Positions 1 through 6,161 of a DNA stretch of 6,952 bases are shown here, piece by piece. The DNA comes from Pseudomonadota bacterium (GTDB lineage: Bacteria; Pseudomonadota; Gammaproteobacteria; Burkholderiales; Burkholderiaceae_D). Where the stretch lies: positions 1 to 6,952 of the forward strand of contig JAEZHR010000257.1 in the NCBI GenBank assembly GCA_023416415.1, in the 5' to 3' direction. The position numbers were made by a program, and so were the translations under genes. A model generated the notes under the pieces. It saw only the letters and a list, made by a program, of their open reading frames with translations. It had not been told where the DNA came from and searched no databases. Position 1 is the stretch's first letter; each line of letters starts with the position of its first letter.

Positions 1-396
1 GTGTTCCCCGTGCGCGTGCTCGCGCACCGAGGCCCCCTTGGCGCAATGCGCCCCCATGTTGATTGGCGATTCGAAGGAAGCCTCCTGGCGCAGCCACACG
101 TCATTCTGCACGATGGCGTTCACCGAGCAGCCGACCGAGCAGTGACTGCAGACCGTGCGCTTGAGCTCCATCTTCACGACTTCGCGCGCGCCCTCTTGCG
201 TCGCCTGTTGCGCGTGTGCCGGCTGGATCAGGTTCATCGGCAGGTGGCGCGCGATCACGCCGGCACCCGCCGTCAGTCCCGCACGGATCAGGAAGCCTCG
301 ACGGTTCACGGTGGCCGTGGCCGCGCGTGTCAGATGACGGCGCAGGGTAGAGGAGCCTGCTGCCTGCGCGCCGCTCGTTTTCTTGACCAGCGTCAT
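1..396 (-). CDS. fdhA: Formate dehydrogenase catalytic (alpha) subunit, N-terminal 132 residues, cut by window edge
   Basis: Molybdopterin-dependent formate dehydrogenase large subunit, which oxidises formate to CO2 in the periplasm and passes electrons to an iron-sulfur beta subunit and a membrane cytochrome (family knowledge). Seen directly: a Tat signal with N-R-R-G-F-L-I at residues 31-37, a hydrophobic stretch to about 57 and a likely signal-peptidase site after A-H-A at 60-62; then the N-terminal [4Fe-4S] motif with Cys83, Cys86, Cys90 and Cys118 (C-x2-C-x3-C-x27-C), followed by a lysine-glycine (Lys120-Gly121) as in this family. Translation starts at the ATG at 396, with GAGGA (407-403) six bases upstream that overlaps the stop codon of the preceding small gene. 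The reading frame is open to the window edge, so the Mo/W ligand (Cys or selenocysteine) cannot be seen. The n-region before the twin arginines is long (31 residues). Assignment to the FDH rather than another DMSO-reductase family member rests on the motif plus the operon companions. Confidence 0.93.
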   Translation of the reverse strand, partial: MTLVKKTSGAQAAGSSTLRRHLTRAATATVNRRGFLIRAGLTAGAGVIARHLPMNLIQPAHAQQATQEGAREVVKMELKRTVCSHCSVGCSVNAIVQNDVWLRQEASFESPINMGAHCAKGASVREHAHGEH

Positions 397-405
397 GGGC
401 GGTCC

Positions 406-615
406 TCAGAATGCCGCACTGCGGTAGTAGCTGCGGATGTGCTCCGTCTCGTGATAGCCCGCCTCTCGATCCGGCTGTGGCGGCGACGACTGTGCCGACA
501 GCGCCAGCGGCTCCTGGGCATGACGTGCGGCAATCGCCGCCACGGCAAGCGCAGGGGCGCATGCCGCTGCAAGCAGAAATCCGCGGCGGGTGAGACGGGA
601 TTGCGGCCTATGCAT
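406..615 (-). CDS. Formate dehydrogenase region TAT target protein (69 aa)
   Basis: Small exported protein of the family named for its place beside formate dehydrogenase genes (TIGR02811-like); its biochemical role is not established. Residues 1-30 form a Tat signal: S-R-L-T-R-R-G-F-L-L at 6-15, then an alanine-rich hydrophobic core to about residue 30. The mature part is only about 35 residues, with a conserved-looking end (H-I-R-S-Y-Y-R-S-A-A-F at 59-69). The ATG at 615 is preceded by a very good ribosome site, AGGAGGGG at 630-623, seven bases away, and by the torD stop with one base between, so translation is probably coupled. Its own stop lies nine bases before the fdhA start. It could be a small periplasmic subunit or assembly partner of FDH; both are inference. 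Confidence 0.88.
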   Translation of the reverse strand: MHRPQSRLTRRGFLLAAACAPALAVAAIAARHAQEPLALSAQSSPPQPDREAGYHETEHIRSYYRSAAF

Positions 616-616
616 T

Positions 617-1387
617 TCAATTCCCCTCCTGCAAGGCGATGTCCTGCCTGTTGTCGAATGCATTCTCGATTTCGTAGGCTTCGAACTCCAGGTCGAAGAA
701 GGCGAGGCCGAAATCGGCAACGCATCGATAGAAGCACGCACCTTCGGCCTTGCGCATGTCATCGAGACAGCGGCGGTACCAGGGCGCAAGATAATCGAGA
801 AAGAATCGGCGCTGGACATCCAGCGGACGCGGGGCGATCCCGGGCAGTCCGGCGATCAGCGCGCGCATGACTTCACACAGCGCCGCCAGGTGATCCTCCG
901 GTTCCCCTACCCCGCTCGCCCGTGCGATGCCGAAGCGGGACAGGTCCGCACGCAAGGCAGCGAGCGGCTGTGAGTTCATGAAACCGGTAACGTAGTAGGA
1001 GCCGTAGGGATTGAGTTGTGGCGTGCCCGGACTGATGAACAGTGCATCAAACTCGTCCTGCACTGCATCGGGCGCAATGGCACCTGCAGCTTGCCTAAGT
1101 GCATTCCAGGTGCACGAGAGCGGATGCGCGGGGTTTGCGGCGACCAACGGCGGGGCACAGGCAAGCCGCTGCAGAAACTGCGCGTCCGGCGCCCTGATCA
1201 GAAGTGCGGCCAGCAACCCATGGAAGTCTGCGCGCGCCAGGTCTTCTTCTCCGGCGTGCGCAATGCTCGAGCCCGCACCACCGTTTACGTCGCTATCCGG
1301 CCTCATTTCAACCCCGTCGACTTCAGTCCGGGTTTTGAATGCATCTGCGCCCTGACGTTCCATCGGCCCGAAAGTCCGGGTACGCAT
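617..1387 (-). CDS. TorD/DmsD-family cytoplasmic chaperone for formate dehydrogenase maturation
   Basis: System-specific chaperone expected to bind the Tat signal of FdhA in the cytoplasm and hold back export until the molybdopterin cofactor and iron-sulfur cluster are inserted (family knowledge). The 256-residue product shows the TorD landmarks: an E-F-D-x-L-F block followed by P-Y-G-S-Y-Y (residues 112-132), the signature G-E-P-E-D-H-L (161-167) on a helix ending in V-M, and F-x-x-D-Y-L-x-P-W near 196-203. The likely start is the ATG at 1387, which has GGAAGG about eight bases upstream; this gives roughly 50 residues before the conserved domain, longer than I expect for the family (about 200 residues). 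In-frame ATGs at 1363 and 1306 are alternatives but lack a clear ribosome site. It lies directly between the iron-sulfur protein and the TAT-target gene, one base from the latter. Confidence 0.9.
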   Translation of the reverse strand: MRTRTFGPMERQGADAFKTRTEVDGVEMRPDSDVNGGAGSSIAHAGEEDLARADFHGLLAALLIRAPDAQFLQRLACAPPLVAANPAHPLSCTWNALRQAAGAIAPDAVQDEFDALFISPGTPQLNPYGSYYVTGFMNSQPLAALRADLSRFGIARASGVGEPEDHLAALCEVMRALIAGLPGIAPRPLDVQRRFFLDYLAPWYRRCLDDMRKAEGACFYRCVADFGLAFFDLEFEAYEIENAFDNRQDIALQEGN

Positions 1388-1390
1388 TCA

Positions 1391-1432
1391 TGCCTTCCCG
1401 TCACAAGCTTTAATCCAGATCAACCGAAGGCA
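1391..1432 (-). promoter_or_regulatory. Inverted repeat that can mask the torD ribosome-binding site
   Basis: The 46-nt gap between the iron-sulfur protein gene and the chaperone gene carries perfect 7-bp arms, TGCCTTC at 1391-1397 and GAAGGCA at 1426-1432, separated by 28 nt. In the minus-strand transcript the downstream arm contains the GAAGG of the chaperone's Shine-Dalgarno sequence. Seen: the arms and the overlap. Inferred: that folding would lower chaperone translation. The long loop makes the hairpin only moderately stable. Confidence 0.4.
1410..1423 (-). promoter_or_regulatory. FNR/ANR-like box inside the operon
   Basis: On the minus strand the sequence reads TTGAT-CTGG-ATTAA, nine of ten matches to the FNR consensus TTGAT-N4-ATCAA. 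It sits in the gap before the chaperone gene, centred about 29 bp upstream of the ATG at 1387, in the loop of the inverted repeat at 1391-1432. At the usual -41.5 spacing the transcript would start near 1375, inside the first codons, and no good -10 hexamer is seen, so an internal oxygen-responsive promoter is possible only if a later start is used. Chance is a real alternative. Confidence 0.3.
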
Positions 1433-1433
1433 C

Positions 1434-3548
1434 TCAACGCGGCCGTCGCAGGGCAACTGCCTGCAGTGACCCCTCCGATCCCATGATGTCGGTCACCCGA
1501 CAATCGCCACACATCTGCAGACGCTCGGCATGCCCGGCGAACGACCCGTGTCCGGCCAGTTTCAGCGCCAGGCTTTCGATGGCTTTCACGGTACCGATCG
1601 GCTTGGCGCACCTGATGCAGTGAAATGGCTGGCTTTCATTGAGCACCATCGGCTGGCGCACTTGCTCACCGAATGCCAGGCGCGGTACCAGGCTGATCGC
1701 ATCCTCCGGGCAGGTTTCGGCACACAGGCCGCATTGCACGCAGTTCTTCTCCGCGAAACGCAAGCGCGGCATGTCTGGCGTATTCATCAGTGCCGAACTC
1801 GGACAGACCCCGGTACAGGCCATGCACAACGTGCAGGCATCGGTGTCGATGGCCAAGGCGCCGAATGGCGCACCGGCGGGCAGCGGGATGGACTCGACCG
1901 GCAGCGGCGCGTGCTCGAACAGATGTTGCAATGCGAAGTCGAGGGCATTGCGTTTTTCGCTTGCAATATGAAAACGCGCCGGCTCGGCAGGCACCACTGG
2001 CGACTGCGCAGGAAGCGCCCGCAGTGCAACGTCTAGCGCCGGACCGGTACCGGCTTCGATCAGGGAGAAATGGTCTCCGTCATAGCCCAGCCCGTTCATG
2101 ATGCACGCTCCGATCTTCATCTGTTTGCGCAACGCAGCGACGTAATCGGGGGCCTCATTATCGGAGGCCAGCACATGGATGCGACGCGCGCCATAACACA
2201 GTGCGCCGAGCCAGATTTCCAGTCCGGCGGAAGCCATGTGGTGCAAGGCAACCGGGATCACGTTCGCCGGCAGCCCGGCGCAACGTCCGGCTGCGGCGGC
2301 ACGGCCGAGTTCCGCAATGACCGTCGCGCCTTCTTCCTCTGAATGAAACAGCAGTTCCGGCACTTCGCCTTCGGCGCTCAGGTAAGTCGACAGCAAGGTG
2401 TGCAATCGCTTGCCAAGCCAGGCGCTATCCGGATAGGCATAGCGCAGCGCCCCGGTGGGGCACACCGTGGTGCATGCCCCGCAGCCCATGCACAGATGCG
2501 GCTCGACCCGCACTCCATCTCCCTCGCCGCGTATCGCCTCGGTAGAGCAGATCTCGACGCAGGCATTGCAACCCGTTTTCCTGTTGCGGGCATGCGCGCA
2601 CAGGGATTCCCGGTAGCGGAAGTAGCGAGGCTTTTCGAACTCGCCCACCATCTGTACCAGCTTCAAAGCCGCGCGCATCTGGGCATGTGTCGTGGCGCCG
2701 GGCGCGAAATAGCCTTGCGGTGGAGCATGCATGGCGAACAGCGGGACATCCGACAGATCTAGCACTAGATCGAACTCCTCGCTGCGACTTGAGGAATCCG
2801 CATCGCGGGCGAAATCGATCGCCCCGACCGCACCGCAGGCCCGCACGCACTCGCCATGCCGCCGGCAGGCGTCTTCATTGACTTGGTATAACAGGTCGAT
2901 CGCCTGTTCCGGGCATGCGACGATGCAGGCATTGCAGCGCACGCACACGTCGAGATCCACGGGGTTGGCCTGACGCCAGCTTGCCTGGAAAGCACCGAGC
3001 CAGCCGGAAAGTGCGACATCGCTTCCGGAAAACACGTTGTAGCGCCGCGCCACCGGCAAGGCCGCATCGCCGGATCCGGGCCGCAGAAGCACCGTCACGG
3101 ACAGGCTTTCGCGCAGCTGCTCGGCCCACGGCAGCGCGACGTCGGCGTTGCCGACGATCAGCGTACGGCCACGCGAGACGTACTGCACGCCGGCAACCGG
3201 TTCGGACGGCGGCAGCGCGGCTTCGGCCAGCAACGCGGCCATCTTCGGTACGGCATGCCAGGCCTGGCGCCCCCAACCCGCGCTTTCGCGCAGGTTCACA
3301 AAGCGGATGGGGGCCGTAGTTTCCTGCTCCGATGCCAGCTCCTCGAACAGTTCGCGCTCCTGGGTACAGCCCACGACCACGGTGTCGTTGCCGTTCAAAC
3401 CGTCCAGCAAGGAGTCGGCATCGCGGCCGCACAGCTGGGTGACCAAAGGCAGCGGATCGCTTCCGAGATGACGGCCAAGACGTGCGGCCGACACAGGGTT
3501 CAGTGGGGTGGTGCGATTACAGCTGCAAAGCCGATAGGTGCAGGTCAT
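1434..3548 (-). CDS. Multi-cluster 4Fe-4S ferredoxin-like protein of the formate dehydrogenase operon (704 aa)
   Basis: Large soluble iron-sulfur protein; no signal peptide or membrane segment is apparent, so it should be cytoplasmic. Four complete C-x2-C-x2-C-x3-C motifs lie at Cys202-212, 353-363, 572-582 and 603-613. Two variant motifs pair with them: Cys228-x2-His231-x2-Cys234-x3-Cys238, where His takes the place of the second Cys, and Cys317-x9-Cys327-x2-Cys330-x3-Cys334. Two C-x-x-C pairs near the C-terminus (644/647, 680/683) look like a metal-binding knuckle. The N-terminus (L-C-S-C-N-R at 7-12) is Cys-rich, and residues 395-515 form a cluster-free domain. The ATG at 3548 overlaps the upstream gene's TGA by four bases (ATGA); no strong ribosome site of its own, so translation is probably coupled. 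It is a conserved neighbour of such FDH genes. Electron transfer, or a role in cofactor insertion or sulfur transfer, are possibilities; the true function is unknown to me. Confidence 0.9.
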   Translation of the reverse strand: MTCTYRLCSCNRTTPLNPVSAARLGRHLGSDPLPLVTQLCGRDADSLLDGLNGNDTVVVGCTQERELFEELASEQETTAPIRFVNLRESAGWGRQAWHAVPKMAALLAEAALPPSEPVAGVQYVSRGRTLIVGNADVALPWAEQLRESLSVTVLLRPGSGDAALPVARRYNVFSGSDVALSGWLGAFQASWRQANPVDLDVCVRCNACIVACPEQAIDLLYQVNEDACRRHGECVRACGAVGAIDFARDADSSSRSEEFDLVLDLSDVPLFAMHAPPQGYFAPGATTHAQMRAALKLVQMVGEFEKPRYFRYRESLCAHARNRKTGCNACVEICSTEAIRGEGDGVRVEPHLCMGCGACTTVCPTGALRYAYPDSAWLGKRLHTLLSTYLSAEGEVPELLFHSEEEGATVIAELGRAAAAGRCAGLPANVIPVALHHMASAGLEIWLGALCYGARRIHVLASDNEAPDYVAALRKQMKIGACIMNGLGYDGDHFSLIEAGTGPALDVALRALPAQSPVVPAEPARFHIASEKRNALDFALQHLFEHAPLPVESIPLPAGAPFGALAIDTDACTLCMACTGVCPSSALMNTPDMPRLRFAEKNCVQCGLCAETCPEDAISLVPRLAFGEQVRQPMVLNESQPFHCIRCAKPIGTVKAIESLALKLAGHGSFAGHAERLQMCGDCRVTDIMGSEGSLQAVALRRPR

Positions 3549-4036
3549 TTCGTTGATCGTGCCTCGCTGTCCGGGTCCGGGTGCGGGTGCTCGGACGGGT
3601 CCTGGGCGGGTGCTTCGGCGCCCGGCGCACCGCGCTTCGGTGCTGAAGCCGTTCCGACATCCGCTTCATCGGTCCGTTCATCCAGAAAGTCCCCGACATG
3701 GGAAAGCGCGGCGCGCATGGCGGCGGTAATCGGTTCGGCCCGGGTGTAATCACCCATATAGATATCGAGGCCGTCAATGCGGTTGAAGTGCGGATCGGAA
3801 AACAGCTTCTTCAGTGCAGCGCGACGCACGCCAGGGTCAACGTGGGGGGACAGAAAGCGGGAAAAGTCCGCGTCGCGTGCCAGACGCGCGACATCCTGCA
3901 TGGTCGGCGGGCGATCCTGCTGGCCGGGGCGCGATGCGGTGCTCGGGGAATTCGTATTGCTCGCTTCGTGATGCCCGGCTTGCTGCTCGGCTTCGCGCTT
4001 GCGCCGCGACCAGCGCCGAAGGAAATGCTCGCTCAT
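3545..4036 (-). CDS. DUF3306 domain protein, first gene of the formate dehydrogenase operon (163 aa)
   Basis: Member of the DUF3306 family, which accompanies formate dehydrogenase clusters; function unknown. Seen: a basic N-terminus with F-L-R-R-W-S-R-R-K-R at residues 5-14, a family hallmark; a conserved core at about 46-107 (M-Q-D-V-A-R-L, then F-L-S-P-H-V-D-P-G-V-R-R-A-A-L-K-K-L-F and the F-N-x-x-D-G-L-D-I-Y motif); and a low-complexity tail from about 120 rich in Ala, Pro, Glu and His. No signal peptide or membrane segment. I chose the ATG at 4036 because family members begin just before the F-L-x-R-W-S block; the frame is open to an ATG at 4105, but those extra residues look non-conserved and have no ribosome site. 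The site before 4036 is also weak. The stop overlaps the next gene's start. The usual partner, DUF3305, is not upstream. Confidence 0.85.
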   Translation of the reverse strand: MSEHFLRRWSRRKREAEQQAGHHEASNTNSPSTASRPGQQDRPPTMQDVARLARDADFSRFLSPHVDPGVRRAALKKLFSDPHFNRIDGLDIYMGDYTRAEPITAAMRAALSHVGDFLDERTDEADVGTASAPKRGAPGAEAPAQDPSEHPHPDPDSEARSTK

Positions 4037-4288
4037 ATGCTCATCTTGCCCGTCGTGTCTTCGTGCACCGTCGAACCGCCGTCCGCCCGGCTGGCGCGGC
4101 GGCATGACTCGAGGCTAGGCCATCAGCCCATGTGACGTTTGAGATAACGCAAACTCGACATCCTCGCAGACACGCGATTTGGTACAGATTTGCTGGTGGG
4201 ACTGCAAGTAAGCCCCGAGTGCAAGCGGCGGCAACTGCGGTGCGGTCGGGCAGCCTTTCACGCGGCGCCGGTGACACGGTTGTTGGCG

Positions 4289-4301
4289 TTGCCTCAGGCA
4301 A
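4289..4301. promoter_or_regulatory. 13-bp perfect palindrome, possible operator
   Basis: TTGCCT-C-AGGCAA is a perfect inverted repeat with 6-bp arms and a one-base centre, lying about 70 bp upstream of the probable kinase transcription start and 250 bp before the operon start. A two-fold site of this size is typical for a dimeric regulator, and it could serve either direction. I do not recognise it as a known consensus. The repeat is seen; the operator role is inferred. Confidence 0.3.
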
Positions 4302-4307
4302 ACTTCC

Positions 4308-4326
4308 AGAAAAAAGATTGTTTTCT
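4308..4326. promoter_or_regulatory. AT-rich inverted repeat upstream of the kinase promoter
   Basis: Arms AGAAAA (4308-4313) and TTTTCT (4321-4326) are separated by seven bases. The centre lies about 49 bp before the inferred transcription start, a position where an activator could contact RNA polymerase. In this AT-rich patch such a repeat is more likely by chance than elsewhere in the window. Confidence 0.2.
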
Positions 4327-4353
4327 CGACACAAGAAATGGTCGCATATCAGT

Positions 4354-4359
4354 TATGAT
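4354..4359 (+). promoter_or_regulatory. Probable -10 box of the sensor kinase gene
   Basis: TATGAT matches five of six bases of the sigma-70 -10 consensus and sits 29 bp before the kinase ATG, implying a short leader of about 22 nt. No good -35 hexamer lies 16-18 bp upstream (ACAAGA at 17 bp; TCGACA at 4326-4331 is 22 bp away), so the promoter may be weak or need an activator. Confidence 0.4.
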
Positions 4360-4388
4360 TTTTAGTTCCAAAGCGTATCGGAGCGCCT

Positions 4389-6161
4389 ATGATGCACGTC
4401 AGCATTGCGCCATTCCGAAGTCCAGCCCCTTCTTCGCGCTCGGCTGCGCCACGGACTCAGTTGCTGTGCCTGCTGGTGCTTCTTTGCGCGCCTGCGCGTG
4501 CGGCCTACCATTCCCAGGTTCCTGAACAAGCCATGATGCTTGCGCTCACCGCGAGCGCATTCGGCTTGCTCGCATTGGTCGGCGTTCTCTATCGAAGCCG
4601 ATGGCGTCTGGCACGCAAGCTGTGGCGTGTCGCGCAGGAGAACGCAGCGCTGCGGCGCGAGCGCGACGGTTTGCGCGAGCGCGAGCACGCTGCCCGCATC
4701 AGCACCCAGCGCTTTCGCAGCCTCACGAGGCTGAGTTCCGACTGGTACTGGGAGCAGGACGCGCACTTCCGGTTTACGATGCGCACCAGCTGGCAACTCT
4801 CCGACGAGCAGATCGCCTACTCGGACTTCATCGGCCGCATGCCTTGGCAGTTGCCCGGCATCATCGGCGATCCCGACTGGGACGCCCATCGCGCCGTTCT
4901 CGAAAAGCGCTGGCCATTCCGGGGTTTCGAGTACCAGATCCGCATCGGAAAAACCGTCCGCTGGGTCAGCGTCAACGGCGAGCCCATGTATGACGAGAAC
5001 GGCACGTTTGCAGGCTACCGCGGCACCGGACGTGACATCACCCGCAACAAGCGGGCCGAAGCGGCCCTGCGGGCCAGCAAGGAGCGATTCAACGAAATCG
5101 TCAGCAGCATGCCGGTTGGCCTGTTCATCAAGGATGCCGAAGGCCGCGTGATCATGATGAATCATGAATGCGAACGCCAGTGGGGCGTTCCCTTTTCCGC
5201 CATCAAGGACACCGACGGCAGCCACCTCTTCGCGCCACATGAAATGGCCGAGTTCATGGCGCAGGACCGCGACGTCCTCGCGAGCAGAAGCAGCATGGAA
5301 TTCGTGTGCCCTGCACGCAGCATGGTCAACGGCGAGCGCCTCATCACTCGCAACATCAAGAAGCCCGTCTTCGATGCCAACGGCAACCTGAGCTACATCA
5401 TCGGCATCACGATGGACATCACGGAGCAGACGCGCGCCGAAGAGTTGCTGCGGCGATCGCGCGAGGCGCTGCGCGAGCTGGCACGCCATCAGGCCTACGT
5501 GAAGGAGGAAGAGCGCAAGCGTATTGCGCGCGACATCCATGATGATCTCGGGCAGAACCTGATGGCGCTGCGCCTGGACGTGACCACGCTCGTGCAGCAG
5601 GACACGTTCGAACCCTCCCGTCTGGGCCGCCGCGCGGCGCAGATGATGGAAACCGTTGATCGCACGATCCGAAGCGTCCGCCAGATCATCAACGATCTGC
5701 GTCCCGCCGTCCTCGACCTTGGTTTGGTGGCCGCTCTTGAGTGGCAGGCGGAGGAATTCCGCAAGCGCTATGGTCTGTTCTGCGAACTGGAAATCCATGT
5801 CGATGATGGCGCGCTTGGCCTGGACGACGGACGCGCCACCACGCTGTTTCGTGTGCTGCAGGAATCGCTGAACAACGTCCAGCGTCATGCCCGCGCGACT
5901 GCCGTGCACATTCGCCTCGATCGCGAGGGTGACACGCTGCGCCTGACCGTGTGCGACGACGGCAAGGGTGGCGTCAGCCTGCAACAGCGCGGCGCAAAGA
6001 CCTTCGGCCTGCTCGGCATGCGCGAACGCCTGCGCATGTTCAACGGCGCCCTGACCGTGGACGATCTGCCCGAAGGCGGTACCCGGCTGACCGCATCGCT
6101 GCCCCTACCCATCTCAGGCAGAGCGACCAGCGCAAATGCATCCGCCCCGGCCCCTCCCTGA
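4389..6161 (+). CDS. PAS-domain sensor histidine kinase, HisKA_3 (NarX/DegS-type), 590 aa
   Basis: Membrane-anchored sensor kinase that should autophosphorylate on His and pass phosphate to a LuxR/NarL-type response regulator (family knowledge). In order: a hydrophobic signal-like segment 24-38 ending A-R-A, a second membrane segment about 48-68, leaving only about 10 residues outside; a charged coiled-coil linker 70-106; PAS domain 1 about 108-220, ending in G-T-G-R-D-I-T; PAS domain 2 about 230-346, ending in G-I-T-M-D-I-T; the HisKA_3 dimerisation domain with E-R-x-R-I-A-R-D-I-H-D-D-L-G-Q (phospho-His384); and the ATPase domain with Q-E-S-L-N-N-V (Asn496), C-D-D-G-K-G (522-527) and G-L-L-G-M-R-E-R (540-547). 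All catalytic motifs are intact. The ATG at 4389 has GGAG at 4380-4383. Sensing is probably cytoplasmic through the PAS domains; the ligand cannot be read. No response regulator gene is adjacent; control of the divergent FDH operon is a guess from position. Confidence 0.92.
   Translation: MMHVSIAPFRSPAPSSRSAAPRTQLLCLLVLLCAPARAAYHSQVPEQAMMLALTASAFGLLALVGVLYRSRWRLARKLWRVAQENAALRRERDGLREREHAARISTQRFRSLTRLSSDWYWEQDAHFRFTMRTSWQLSDEQIAYSDFIGRMPWQLPGIIGDPDWDAHRAVLEKRWPFRGFEYQIRIGKTVRWVSVNGEPMYDENGTFAGYRGTGRDITRNKRAEAALRASKERFNEIVSSMPVGLFIKDAEGRVIMMNHECERQWGVPFSAIKDTDGSHLFAPHEMAEFMAQDRDVLASRSSMEFVCPARSMVNGERLITRNIKKPVFDANGNLSYIIGITMDITEQTRAEELLRRSREALRELARHQAYVKEEERKRIARDIHDDLGQNLMALRLDVTTLVQQDTFEPSRLGRRAAQMMETVDRTIRSVRQIINDLRPAVLDLGLVAALEWQAEEFRKRYGLFCELEIHVDDGALGLDDGRATTLFRVLQESLNNVQRHARATAVHIRLDREGDTLRLTVCDDGKGGVSLQQRGAKTFGLLGMRERLRMFNGALTVDDLPEGGTRLTASLPLPISGRATSANASAPAPP

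Larger units (their letters stand above)
4037..4388. other. Divergent intergenic region between the FDH operon and the sensor kinase gene
   Basis: About 350 bp separate two divergently read genes. I see no coding frame here that resembles a known family; in particular I find no DUF3305-like protein. The half next to the kinase (about 4305-4375) is much richer in A and T than its surroundings and holds a -10-like hexamer and two inverted repeats, annotated separately. No convincing promoter could be read for the leftward operon; a 7/10 FNR-like match (TTGAG-ATAA-CGCAA, 4139-4152) is too weak to call. Confidence 0.6.

Noticed and set aside
1..870. A 289-codon plus-strand frame starting at the window edge
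   Set aside because: It lies antisense to fdhA, the TAT-target gene and torD, is extremely Arg-rich and has no family resemblance.
2875..3432. A 185-codon minus-strand frame overlapping the iron-sulfur protein gene
   Set aside because: It is an out-of-frame shadow, Arg- and Gly-rich, inside a gene whose own frame carries clear cluster motifs.
4231..4245. A sigma-54-like -24/-12 site on the minus strand (CGCAC ... TTGC)
   Set aside because: The -24 element lacks one of the two invariant G bases and the site would give a leader near 190 nt; not enough to call.
4041..4334. A 97-codon minus-strand frame upstream of the DUF3306 gene, checked as a candidate DUF3305
   Set aside because: No resemblance to DUF3305, too short, and no good ribosome site; composition is that of non-coding GC-rich DNA.
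4362..5984. A 540-codon open frame on the minus strand opposite the kinase gene
   Set aside because: It is a full antisense of a gene with every kinase motif intact; its product has no recognisable domain, and GC-rich genes commonly leave the opposite strand open.
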